DNA of 47,941 nucleotides from assembly GCA_944383785.1 (NCBI GenBank), contig CALWQV010000010.1, positions 1 through 47,941 of the forward strand, in the 5' to 3' direction. Source of the stretch: an uncultured Enterocloster sp. (lineage in GTDB: Bacteria > Bacillota > Clostridia > Lachnospirales > Lachnospiraceae). Shown in pieces: positions 9,889-17,934 of this stretch. The notes under the pieces are model-generated. The model saw only the letters and a program-made list of their open reading frames with translations, ran no database searches and was not told the DNA's origin. Positions within the stretch are counted from its first letter, which is position 1, and each line of letters starts with the position of its first letter. The translations under genes were made by a program, and so were the position numbers.

Positions 9889-10731
9889 TTAATTGTAATC
9901 TCTGTCAATCCATCCGCCATCATACCCCATCTTAGTACTGGTCGTTCCAATATAGCAGTTTCGATACATGTAGCCATCCTCGGAGAAAAAGGTTTCCGCT
10001 CTGCCACTATATTTCAAATAATCCGGATCTTCTGCCGCTTTAAGGGCTTTAGATTCCGCAGCCCATTCCTCTGAGGCCAATAGTGTGTGAAATCCATACC
10101 CCGCAAATGTACCATCATCATACATATAACGAATATTTGTTTTTCCATTCACCGCATCCGGTTTTGTATTGTCTACCACCCATTTCCCCGGAAAATAATT
10201 TCCACCCGGTGAATCAAAACCCAAATCAAATTTTTCTCCACCATAGGTATATTGATAACGAGTTACATAGAATATGCTAAACTCATAATCATATGATCCC
10301 AGCGAATCCTGTCCTGACTTAAACTCCTGATACAAATTCATATCAAATGGAACAATCCCATAAAGCCCATTCGGCGATACCAGCCGATTCGGCCCGCCAA
10401 TCACAGTATAACGCTCGGCCTCTGCCATAGCCTGGCCGTCCTGAGTCTGCACCGTGCCGTCATGCACCCAGGCCCCATTCTCATCTACCGTGTATCCGTC
10501 TGGCGTCACTGTATTTACGTACAGATAGCCGTCCTGACCGAAATAGTAACACTCTGAAATTCCATCTCCATTCCCATCCAGCCATCTCCACCGGTTCGCC
10601 GCAAAGCTGCCGTCATCTTCCTGCCACCGCCAATTTTCCCCATCCTGTTGCCACTGGCCTCCATAGGCGGTTGTTCCCATTAGCATCGTCAGCCCTGCCG
10701 CATACAATGCTGTTTTCAAATCTTTCCTCAT
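9889..10731 (-). CDS. Secreted choline-binding-type cell-wall protein
   Basis: This 280-aa exported protein starts at the ATG at 10731, where MRKDLKTALYAAGLTMLMG forms a signal peptide behind a GAAGGAGGAGAGAGTT ribosome site. An in-frame ATG at 10767 would spoil the leader, although it also has a GGGGAGG upstream. The mature N-terminus carries choline-binding-type repeats (WQQDGENWRWQEDDG, ANRWRWLDGNGDG) ending in the tail motif VTPDGYTVDENGAW shared with two other proteins here. The remaining roughly 170 residues include YDYEFSIFYVTRYQYTYGG and a tyrosine-rich C-terminus that I do not recognise. It probably attaches non-covalently to wall polymers. It is the last gene of the 16972-9889 set, separated from its neighbour by a hairpin. 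Confidence 0.8.
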   Translation of the reverse strand: MRKDLKTALYAAGLTMLMGTTAYGGQWQQDGENWRWQEDDGSFAANRWRWLDGNGDGISECYYFGQDGYLYVNTVTPDGYTVDENGAWVHDGTVQTQDGQAMAEAERYTVIGGPNRLVSPNGLYGIVPFDMNLYQEFKSGQDSLGSYDYEFSIFYVTRYQYTYGGEKFDLGFDSPGGNYFPGKWVVDNTKPDAVNGKTNIRYMYDDGTFAGYGFHTLLASEEWAAESKALKAAEDPDYLKYSGRAETFFSEDGYMYRNCYIGTTSTKMGYDGGWIDRDYN

Positions 10732-10866
10732 AACTCTCTCCTCCTTCTCAACTTGTGCCGTGCTCATATATTTACTGCACCTCCCCTTTTCGAATCAATT
10801 TCGCAGAACCTAAGTCTGAATTTTCCCAGTGAAAAACCACACCTAATCCCTGCGTCTCTTTTAACC

Positions 10867-10891
10867 GGCGGGAGAGATTTTCTCCCCCGCC
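10867..10891 (-). terminator. Hairpin after the 1,403-aa wall-protein gene
   Basis: GGCGGGGGAGA pairs with TCTCTCCCGCC (11 bp, one G-U) around an AAA loop. The following bases are GGTTAAAAG, so the U-tract is poor. It may be a weak terminator or an mRNA-stabilising hairpin between the two wall-protein genes. Confidence 0.5.
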
Positions 10892-10956
10892 GTCAGGACA
10901 TATATTTCGGTCGTTTGGCAATATTCGATTGTCAAGGTGCGCCTGTTCTTGATTTT

Positions 10957-13900
10957 CTACAGCTGCGTTCCTTTCACCTGCACCGCTCCGTCCATAATCC
11001 ACTGTCCTTTGTCGTTGACCGTGTAGCCATCGGGCGTCGTCTGGCTGACAAGAAGCCTGCCCTTTGTCCCGTCGGAAACCGGATTAAAATAGTAGCACTC
11101 CCAAATACCGTCCCCATTGTCGTCAATCCAGTTCCAGCCCACAAGCATCCGCCCCTGGGTGTTGTCCGGCAGCGGGTTCAGATAAAAGAGATTGCCTGCT
11201 CCATCCTTATACCATCCGGTGGTCATAAAGCCGTCCCCGCCAAAATGGAACCAGTCGGTGCTGCTTTGTCCCGGCTGGGCGTATGGGTTATAGATGTAGG
11301 CCCATTCGTCGGCATAGGATCTGCCGTCTCCGGAAAAACTCCATTTTCCCTGGTCATTTTGACTCCATGTACCGGTGACCTGGCCTGCCAGAGCTGAATT
11401 TGAGCTGCCGGCAGCAGAAGCTCCCTTGAAGGAGGAACCTCCGCCTCCACCGCCTCCTCCCCCACCGCCGCCGGAAGAAGAATACGTCTGATCATCAATG
11501 GTCAGCTTGATTGTCACCAGTACCTGATCGGTCATCCCGCCATCAGCGCTGGTCGCATAGACTGCGGTTTGTACCTTGGCCGCCTCCGAAGCCGAAATCG
11601 CCTCTTTCAGCCACTGAGCCGCAATATTTCCTTCTGAGTCCAAAACAACCGGCGTAACCATTCCCTGCTCTGTCACCGAGAGAATCCCCGGATCGCCGCT
11701 GCTCCAGCCGGCGGTTACCGGCTCGGACGCCGGATAAAGGACTGCCCCAAAGGTTTTTTCCTCGCCGCCAGACCAGGTATAGGCAGGACTGCTGCGCCGT
11801 CCGGTCTTTTTAAGGGTCAGCTCAAAGGTTTCCTCATCCCGGTCCGCCTCTATAGCAAGGGCCTTAAAATTTAACGTTACCCTGCAGGAATCCATCTGAT
11901 TTCCATCCTCTGTTCTTGCTGTAACCGTAACCTGCTTCTGCCCCTGGTAGGGCGGCTGCTTCATGGCTTCCTGAATCCATGGGGCATCTTCCTTTACCAC
12001 CAACAGCCCGTTCTCCGCCGACAGTGCGGCTGGGTCAGAAGATTCCCAGATCAGATTCCGGTTATAAGGTTCATAATTCTCCTGGCGCTCCAGATCCGGC
12101 AAAACCACAGCCGTCAGCTGATCCCTTCGGCCAAATCCGCTGGCTTCCATCAGCTGAGAACTGGTGTCCCCGGCAAATCGGTAGGACAAATCATAGGCCA
12201 GCTCCCTCTGGCTTAAGGCAACCCCTTCCGGGTGGATCACCGTCTGGTCATCCGTTTGAAAATAAATGGTAATCTGGCACTGGGCCTTCACTATCCCATG
12301 GGTCTGGTCCTCCGAGGTAGCGGTAACCATCTCCGTCATCCTTCCGCTTCCGGAAAGCTTTCCATAACCGCCTCCCGCCTCCTTGGCGCTGTCATCCGCC
12401 ATCACAATATTTTGGATCCAGGCCGGCTGCTGGTTCCCAGATGTATCGCAGACAACTGAGATCTGGCACTCCTGCTGGTTCGTCCCGGAAGGCGCGAGGG
12501 TGATCAATCTTCCCCCTTCCTGATCGGCCCAGGTCACATTTTTGTAGAAAGGCTGGGAGGGGCTCAGGCTGGCGCTTAAGACAAAGGGCGCGGTGACCTG
12601 ATAGGTTTCCACCGGATTTTTCCGGTCACCCTTTAAAATTCTGGTTACATAAAACTCCATCTGGCTTTGGTTCAAATTCAGTCCTTCCACCCGGATGGTG
12701 GTTTGATCCTGAATCCGGAAGGAAACCGTTACCTTACAAGTCCCCGTTACAGCCTTTCCATCTGTGCTGGTGGCCGGGTTGGTAGAGGCGGTTACAACCG
12801 CGGAACGCCTGTAAATGGTATTGCTGATAGCCTGCTCATAGCCGCCGTCCGCCTGAACCTGTACTGCCTCCTGGATATGGTCCTGAATAAAGCCGGATTC
12901 CAGATTGGGAATCACCCTGGCGTCTTTTAACGTATATCCTCCCGTCCATCCTTCCTCAAAATGGAGCAAGTCCGTATCATCGATGGACCACAAAACCGTC
13001 CGGTCCGCCGTGTCCCCCGCACCGTTATGCTCTGCGTGAAGCCGAACCGGAAGAACCTGGGTAGCACTGTCTTTGCTCCCGTTTAAATATCTGGCAATCA
13101 ATGTACCCTCCTGATCCCAAACCTCCATGGCGATCTCCGGGTTCTTCCGGTCGCCGGTTCGAATCTGCACCACAGAGATCTCCGTTTCCTCCGGCTCCAT
13201 GGTCAGCTCAGTGGTCACCTTCACGTATTCCGCCTTCAGCTCCGTATCGCTTTCTGGCATCTCAAAGGTGTAGCTTCCCCCGCTTACATAGGTCATAGGC
13301 TGGGGTTCCCCCGCTTCATCTGTAAAGGTAGGTGGCTTCACCTTCCCAGGCTCATCCTCATCGTAGACCATCTGATATCGGTTTTCCCCCTGATTCTTGG
13401 CCGCAGTGGTCACCGACAGGATGCTGTCCGCCGCCACCGCTCCGGGATTATATTGATCGATGGGACGGTAATAGCTGTTATTTCCCTCCGGGATCGCAGT
13501 CAGCGACGCTACGTCATTGTCAAATGTGCCGTTGGCATTTTTCGTATCGATTCTTGGAACCGACACCAGATACCCTCTCACCGGCTCTCCCTGGTTGCCC
13601 GGGGCGTAATGGTCGATCTTAAAAGCCTGGCCTTCCCCGTAATCGATATCTACATCCTGCCCGGTTTTCTGGGTAATGATATAGCGGATTCCATCCTCCA
13701 GTTCCTCGTAAAAGAACCGCTCCCCGCTGGTGGCCTCAGTGATTCCCGCCACCTGAACATACTTCCTTCCATAATCGGTAAAATACCCGATGTGGGCGTC
13801 CATGGTCCAGGTATTATCATCGGCAATACCTGAACCGATCAGATTTTTCGCCTGATTGGCAGAAGAAGCATAGAGAAATGATACATTGTCATCGGCTCCC

Positions 13901-15168
13901 GTACCGTACCGAAATCCATTTCCAGGTTCCCTGGTACCAATAAAGGTTCCCTCCTGGGAAGCGGCGCCGTTGTTGGTGCGGCTGATCTCACCGTCAAATC
14001 TGGCCACCACCAGATTTCCCGACTCATAAAGCCCAGTGATTCCTCCTACCGCCCTGGTTCCATTTCCTCCGATGGTTCCGGCTGCGTAAACGTTATAAAT
14101 ATCTGTCTCATTCTGCCTTCCCGCGATGCCGCCTACATAGCCTTTGCCCTGAATCCTGCTGCTGTCGCCGTCCATGGTAATGGCGGTCACATCCACCAGG
14201 AAAGCATTCTGCACATTTCCCGCGATGCCGCCCACAAAGCCGCCCTGGTTCTCCGAGTTAATCACAATACTGTCCGCCCGGCAGTTTTCAATCACAGCCC
14301 CCTCAGAGCCGCCGGTGACCTCCCCGGCAATGCCTCCCCCATCGCCCTCTGCGTAGATCACACCGTTCACCGTCACTTCATAGATCCTGGAATCACCCTC
14401 CACGCATCCTGCCAGCAGCCCCACATTGTCCTTGCCGGACACTTCCTCCGCCTCCAGATTCAGATTCCGGATCTGGGCGTCCTCAATCCTGCCAAACAAT
14501 CCCAGGTTGGAATAGTCGTAGTCCATCTTGGTAAATTTAAGGCCGTAAATGGTATTTCCGGCCCCGTCAAAGCTTCCTTTAAAGGGCGTATCCGGCGCGC
14601 CTCCCAATTCTGTCCGGTTCTGGTACCAGCCGATGGGATTCCAGCAGCCTTGATTCAGCTCCAGGTTTCCCAGGTCAATGTCCTGCTGCAGTTCAAAGTA
14701 TCGGCCCTCAAAATCCTCCCCCTGGGCTACCGCTTCCGACAATCCCATCAGCTCCGACAGGCTGGTAATTTTGTAAGGGTTGGTTTCGGAACCTTCTCCC
14801 TCCCAGTCGATCTCTGCTCCCAGCCATTCCTCCCATAAATCCCCTGTAGCCGATGTTCTCTTTGCGGGAGCCCGCATGAGTGCGCTTGCAGGTGAAGCCT
14901 TCTTTTGTAAGTTCTCCTCTTCATATTCTTCTGTCCCCCTCTCTTCTTCCTCCTGCGCGTCCGACGGCGAAGCGGCATGGGCGTTTGATTCGCTTGCCGG
15001 GCGTGCCTGGCCTCCGCTGTCTGTCTGATCCTTCTCCCGGCGGCCTGTTTTCTCTTCACCTTCTCGCTCCTGTGCCGGTTCCTGGGCCAATGCCGGCGCG
15101 GTCTGGCCCAGGGTCAGCGCCGCCGCCAGCAGCCAGGCCGCTGACATTCTTCCTGTTCTTTTTCTCAA
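10957..15168 (-). CDS. Large secreted protein with GLUG repeats, Ig-like repeats and C-terminal wall-binding repeats
   Basis: This 1,403-aa protein begins at a TTG codon behind GGAGGGAGAGATTACA; the TTG is preferred because it supplies RKR to the signal peptide that ends near ALAQ at residue 29. In order it has: a low-complexity acidic stretch (30-105); a beta-helix-like region with GLUG motifs (about 120-400, e.g. YVGGIAGRQNETDIYN, RAVGGITGLYESG) as seen next to M26 IgA proteases; a middle region; three or four related Ig-like repeats (about 640-1190) marked by phrases such as KGDRKNP and QMEFYVTRI; a run of 12 glycines near 1237-1248; and four choline-binding-type repeats ending with TTPDGYTVNDKGQW. 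No protease motif was seen. The role is probably adhesion or wall display. It lies 16 bp downstream of the DUF6273-like gene. Confidence 0.82.
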   Translation of the reverse strand: MRKRTGRMSAAWLLAAALTLGQTAPALAQEPAQEREGEEKTGRREKDQTDSGGQARPASESNAHAASPSDAQEEEERGTEEYEEENLQKKASPASALMRAPAKRTSATGDLWEEWLGAEIDWEGEGSETNPYKITSLSELMGLSEAVAQGEDFEGRYFELQQDIDLGNLELNQGCWNPIGWYQNRTELGGAPDTPFKGSFDGAGNTIYGLKFTKMDYDYSNLGLFGRIEDAQIRNLNLEAEEVSGKDNVGLLAGCVEGDSRIYEVTVNGVIYAEGDGGGIAGEVTGGSEGAVIENCRADSIVINSENQGGFVGGIAGNVQNAFLVDVTAITMDGDSSRIQGKGYVGGIAGRQNETDIYNVYAAGTIGGNGTRAVGGITGLYESGNLVVARFDGEISRTNNGAASQEGTFIGTREPGNGFRYGTGADDNVSFLYASSANQAKNLIGSGIADDNTWTMDAHIGYFTDYGRKYVQVAGITEATSGERFFYEELEDGIRYIITQKTGQDVDIDYGEGQAFKIDHYAPGNQGEPVRGYLVSVPRIDTKNANGTFDNDVASLTAIPEGNNSYYRPIDQYNPGAVAADSILSVTTAAKNQGENRYQMVYDEDEPGKVKPPTFTDEAGEPQPMTYVSGGSYTFEMPESDTELKAEYVKVTTELTMEPEETEISVVQIRTGDRKNPEIAMEVWDQEGTLIARYLNGSKDSATQVLPVRLHAEHNGAGDTADRTVLWSIDDTDLLHFEEGWTGGYTLKDARVIPNLESGFIQDHIQEAVQVQADGGYEQAISNTIYRRSAVVTASTNPATSTDGKAVTGTCKVTVSFRIQDQTTIRVEGLNLNQSQMEFYVTRILKGDRKNPVETYQVTAPFVLSASLSPSQPFYKNVTWADQEGGRLITLAPSGTNQQECQISVVCDTSGNQQPAWIQNIVMADDSAKEAGGGYGKLSGSGRMTEMVTATSEDQTHGIVKAQCQITIYFQTDDQTVIHPEGVALSQRELAYDLSYRFAGDTSSQLMEASGFGRRDQLTAVVLPDLERQENYEPYNRNLIWESSDPAALSAENGLLVVKEDAPWIQEAMKQPPYQGQKQVTVTARTEDGNQMDSCRVTLNFKALAIEADRDEETFELTLKKTGRRSSPAYTWSGGEEKTFGAVLYPASEPVTAGWSSGDPGILSVTEQGMVTPVVLDSEGNIAAQWLKEAISASEAAKVQTAVYATSADGGMTDQVLVTIKLTIDDQTYSSSGGGGGGGGGGGGSSFKGASAAGSSNSALAGQVTGTWSQNDQGKWSFSGDGRSYADEWAYIYNPYAQPGQSSTDWFHFGGDGFMTTGWYKDGAGNLFYLNPLPDNTQGRMLVGWNWIDDNGDGIWECYYFNPVSDGTKGRLLVSQTTPDGYTVNDKGQWIMDGAVQVKGTQL
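11427..11480 (-). repeat. Glycine-codon run (12 Gly) linking repeats to the wall-binding tail
   Basis: A GGN microsatellite-like run encodes twelve consecutive glycines flanked by serines (YSSSG...GSSF). It acts as a flexible linker between the Ig-like stalk and the wall-binding repeats. Such runs can vary in length through slippage; each unit is 3 bp, so length changes would stay in frame. Confidence 0.8.
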
Positions 15169-15184
15169 TGTAATCTCTCCCTCC

Positions 15185-16972
15185 TTAATCCTGCGGCATC
15201 ACAAATGCCGGCCTGATTCCGTATACGGTGGTCTGATCCTGCTTTTCCTCTCCCGTCCCTCCTTCCGCCCGGACCGCCGCCGGATGCAGATTTCCATTTA
15301 CCAGATCCACAACATAGGCGTACCCTGTTTGAAATTCCTCTGAATTTCCTCCAGGGCTTCTCAGCCAATACCCCTTGGCGTATGCCGAAGCTTGAGTTTC
15401 CGGATTTTCCTCATCCTCCCCCTCAAACCTCCACAGATGCTCCTTATAATTCAGCGCTTCGTCAACTGACAATATAAATAAACGGGCATTCAGCTGCTGA
15501 CTGCCGATATAGTGGGCGCTCAATGAATTGCTGTCAAAGCCGGACCTGGCCCCCTCAGGGCTGCTCCCCGTAAAGGCGTAATCGGAACCGATTTTCACAG
15601 GCATTGTATTAAAAATTTCCTGCTTTTCCAGCCATGCGTGAATATTGGAATATTTATAATCATTTCCCTCCCCAAATTCTCCAAAAGGCCCGGGCGCGAA
15701 CACATATCCATGACTTCCATCCTCAAGCTGCTCCAAACGATAGCCGCTGCCATAGTCCGCCGGAATCACACTCTCGCATAAAAATAGAGCTCCGCCGGAA
15801 TAATTCTGATCGATGCAGCGAAACAAATACTCATTTCCGTCCAGCGGGACCGCCTGCAGTTCTCCCAGATTCCAGTGAATCGGCTCCACAGTCCCCGGAT
15901 CTGGTTTGGCAAGTACAACCGCCGGACGTATTCCCAGCTCTGTCTGCCCCGGATTCTGCAGATGGAAATCCCCCTTTTCATCTACAGCCCACACCGAGTC
16001 CTCCTGATGATCCCGCAGCAGGAAGGCGTCCCCCGCGATGCGATCCCCATACATCTCGTATTCCGCCTTGGACAGACTCATCGCATAGGCCGTCAGGCCC
16101 GATTCCCCGGTCTGAACCGGAAGCAACCCCTTTTTAATGGAAAACCCGTTCTGAAATCCGTCCCGAAAATACCGGTAGACCAGGCTGTCCCCGTAGGCAA
16201 CCATCCCGTATCCCCCAAACTGCTCCAATGAAACAGTCTGATCCGCCAGATAAAGCATCCCTCCCTGAAAATCCTCGTCAATACAGGTAAAGGTCAAAGA
16301 TTCTCCATTCAGGCTGGCCTTCACTACAGAGTCAAGCGTCTGTTCAAAGGCGCGCTTCTGGCAGCGGTCGCAGATCGAATCTCCGTCCCCATCCAGGTGC
16401 CCCAAGGGGGGCTTTATAATCTCACGGTCTGCGCCGCATTTCGAGCAGAGCACCTGGCTTATGCCTTTTAAGAGGCATCCCGCTTCCTGCTCCCTTGACT
16501 TTTCCCAGATATGGGCGCAGTCTTCCCCGGAACTCTCTTTCTTAAGGCCCATCCGCGAGATGTAATAGCAGTCTTCCCCCTCCCATATCACGTCCTCCAG
16601 GAGATTGGCGTAAACCGCTTCATCTCCATACCACCGGGCAATGACTTTGCCGTTGGGAACCGTATTCTTCCCAATCACATAGAAGGTATGCCAGAGCCCT
16701 TCCTTCGCCTGGGAAGCGATGCTGGCTACCCGGGCCTCATTCTCCTTTTGGCTTGACACAATCAGCCGCCCCACCGGAATCTGTGCGGGTTCCTCGCCTG
16801 TAATCAGGCTTTCATATTCCTTCGCCAGCCGGACATAGTCCTCCAGAGAAACAAGGCTGCCGGTCTGCCCGTTCTTTACTTTCTCCAAAGGTTCCCCCTG
16901 CACGCAGGACGGACTTGCCCCCAGCAGAATACCAGTTCCAAGCAAAAGAGCCATTCTTTTTGCGACGTCCAT
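15185..16972 (-). CDS. Exported protein with two DUF6273-like domains and a zinc-ribbon-like Cys cluster
   Basis: The start is the ATG at 16972 with GGAAAGGTGG six bases upstream, giving 595 aa with a signal peptide (MDVAKRMALLLGTGILLGASPSC). The sequence suggests a signal peptidase II-like end, but the match to a lipobox is poor. A Cys/His cluster (LCSKCGADRE, LGHLDGDGDSICDRC) near residues 170-205 resembles the small metal-binding repeats common in Lachnospiraceae surface proteins. Two copies of a DUF6273-like domain follow, ending in GIRPAVVL near residue 350 and GIRPAFVM at the C-terminus, the second with the typical YWLRSPGG. Function is unknown. It is the first gene of the unit that continues with the 1,403-aa protein. 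Confidence 0.75.
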   Translation of the reverse strand: MDVAKRMALLLGTGILLGASPSCVQGEPLEKVKNGQTGSLVSLEDYVRLAKEYESLITGEEPAQIPVGRLIVSSQKENEARVASIASQAKEGLWHTFYVIGKNTVPNGKVIARWYGDEAVYANLLEDVIWEGEDCYYISRMGLKKESSGEDCAHIWEKSREQEAGCLLKGISQVLCSKCGADREIIKPPLGHLDGDGDSICDRCQKRAFEQTLDSVVKASLNGESLTFTCIDEDFQGGMLYLADQTVSLEQFGGYGMVAYGDSLVYRYFRDGFQNGFSIKKGLLPVQTGESGLTAYAMSLSKAEYEMYGDRIAGDAFLLRDHQEDSVWAVDEKGDFHLQNPGQTELGIRPAVVLAKPDPGTVEPIHWNLGELQAVPLDGNEYLFRCIDQNYSGGALFLCESVIPADYGSGYRLEQLEDGSHGYVFAPGPFGEFGEGNDYKYSNIHAWLEKQEIFNTMPVKIGSDYAFTGSSPEGARSGFDSNSLSAHYIGSQQLNARLFILSVDEALNYKEHLWRFEGEDEENPETQASAYAKGYWLRSPGGNSEEFQTGYAYVVDLVNGNLHPAAVRAEGGTGEEKQDQTTVYGIRPAFVMPQD

Positions 16973-17158
16973 CGGATACCACCTTTCCATCAGAAAAACA
17001 AGATAAATCGATTACCAGACAAATAGATTAAAGAGATATGGTACGCTCCAATCCTACTTGATACATTTGACCGAATCGGTCTGAATGACGCTTCAAACGC
17101 CATTGCGATAAAATTGATAAAAAAGAATTTTAGAACTTCCAAAGTTGGAATTGACTTT

Positions 17159-17187
17159 ACTATAACATAAAAAGGAGGGGGTGGCAA
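17159..17187 (-). promoter_or_regulatory. Probable promoter of the exported-protein unit
   Basis: On the minus strand TTGCCA (17187-17182) and TATAGT (17164-17159) are 17 bp apart. It sits just past the palindromic block and implies a leader of about 180 nt before the 595-aa protein. Confidence 0.6.
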
Positions 17188-17206
17188 GCACTTTTTTACA
17201 AATTGG

Positions 17207-17259
17207 GGGCGTCCGCCCTATAGACAAACATGGCCCAAGACCGCCTGGTGAGCAAGCTC
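17207..17259 (+). repeat. 53-bp direct repeat, copy 1
   Basis: An exact copy of 17361-17413. It begins GGGCGTCCGCCC, itself a small hairpin, and ends GAGCAAGCTC, another small hairpin. It lies outside the 12-bp terminal inverted repeat that encloses copy 2. Confidence 0.92.
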
Positions 17260-17278
17260 CGCTCTCCCTGCTGCAATT

Positions 17279-17453
17279 GTTCAGACGTGCCATTCATAAT
17301 TTGACGGCTTGGAGCGAATTATTTGTTTCCAGGAGTTGGGGCCGTCAAATCATTCATGTCGGGCGTCCGCCCTATAGACAAACATGGCCCAAGACCGCCT
17401 GGTGAGCAAGCTCTCCATTCGGTCTTGGGCCATGTTTGTCTGCACGTCTGAAC
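17279..17453. repeat. 175-bp nested inverted-repeat element abutting the smpB stop codon
   Basis: Terminal arms GTTCAGACGTGC (17279-17290) and GCACGTCTGAAC (17442-17453) match perfectly. Inside are a second pair, ATTTGACGGC-type arms (around 17299-17308 and 17341-17350), and a perfect 22-bp pair (17376-17397 with 17420-17441). Together these would fold as a three-way junction in RNA or DNA. The right terminal arm ends one base before the smpB stop codon. It could be a MITE-like or REP-like element, or the 3' structure of the smpB transcript. No clear target duplication was found. Confidence 0.75.
17361..17413 (+). repeat. 53-bp direct repeat, copy 2
   Basis: Identical to 17207-17259 at all 53 positions. 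Its middle forms the left arm of the 22-bp perfect hairpin, so copy 1 could alternatively pair with the same right arm at 17420-17441. Confidence 0.92.
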
Positions 17454-17900
17454 TTAATACAAATTTTTAACCTTAAAATCTTTCTCCAGCTCCCGTCGCT
17501 GATCCTTTTTAGCCAGGTCCGCTCGTTTGTCGTAGAGCTTTTTGCCTCGGGCCAGGCCGATTTCTACTTTTACCAGGCTGCCTTTGAAATAAACCTGCAG
17601 CGGCACCAGAGTGTAGCCCTTCTGGGTTACTTTTCCGTTTAATTTCATGATCTCCGCCTTGTGCAGCAAAAGCTTCCGCACCCGCAGCGGATCTTTGTTG
17701 AATATATTTCCCTTCTCATAGGGGCTGATGTGCATGCCGTATACATACACCTGGCCGTTTTCAATTTTGACAAAGGCTTCCTTCACGCTGCATTTGCCCA
17801 TACGTACGGACTTTACCTCCGTGCCGAATAGCTCAATTCCCGCCTCATACTTCTCATCGATGAAATAATCGTGATAAGCCTTTTTATTGTTAGCCACCAT
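17454..17900 (-). CDS. smpB: SsrA-binding protein SmpB
   Basis: SmpB binds tmRNA and delivers it to stalled ribosomes for trans-translation. The 148-aa product has the family signature at its start ([19 protein letters not shown]), then [20 protein letters not shown], the HISPYEKGN segment, the tRNA-mimicking body ending [17 protein letters not shown], and a basic C-terminal tail expected to enter the mRNA channel. The frame stays open upstream, but ATG at 17900 gives the normal family length and N-terminus. An AAGGA lies ten bases upstream, and the gene starts 34 bp after the rnr stop. The usual secG-rnr-smpB order is kept, but ssrA itself is not next to it in this window. Confidence 0.96.
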   Translation of the reverse strand: MVANNKKAYHDYFIDEKYEAGIELFGTEVKSVRMGKCSVKEAFVKIENGQVYVYGMHISPYEKGNIFNKDPLRVRKLLLHKAEIMKLNGKVTQKGYTLVPLQVYFKGSLVKVEIGLARGKKLYDKRADLAKKDQRRELEKDFKVKNLY

Positions 17901-17934
17901 TTTAATGCGATCCTTCAAACCTCTTCGCCTCCCA

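Larger units (their letters stand above)
16973..17453. other. 463-bp-class non-coding stretch between smpB and the exported-protein unit
   Basis: No convincing gene lies here. From the right it holds the nested repeats at 17207-17453, a promoter firing leftward at 17159-17187, and about 180 bp of A/T-rich leader containing a short palindrome, GACCGAATCGGTC, at 17069-17081. I looked for tmRNA here because ssrA commonly follows smpB, and saw neither a tag-coding stretch nor a CCA end. Confidence 0.7.

Noticed and set aside
17181-17405. GTG-started 74-codon plus-strand frame with AAAGGAGGGG upstream
   Set aside because: Its coding region lies within the 53-bp direct repeats and palindromes. The Shine-Dalgarno-like stretch is the complement of the leftward promoter spacer. 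The peptide has no recognisable features.
16973-17453. tmRNA (ssrA) gene
   Set aside because: No tag-like reading frame, no tRNA-like acceptor or CCA end was seen on either strand.
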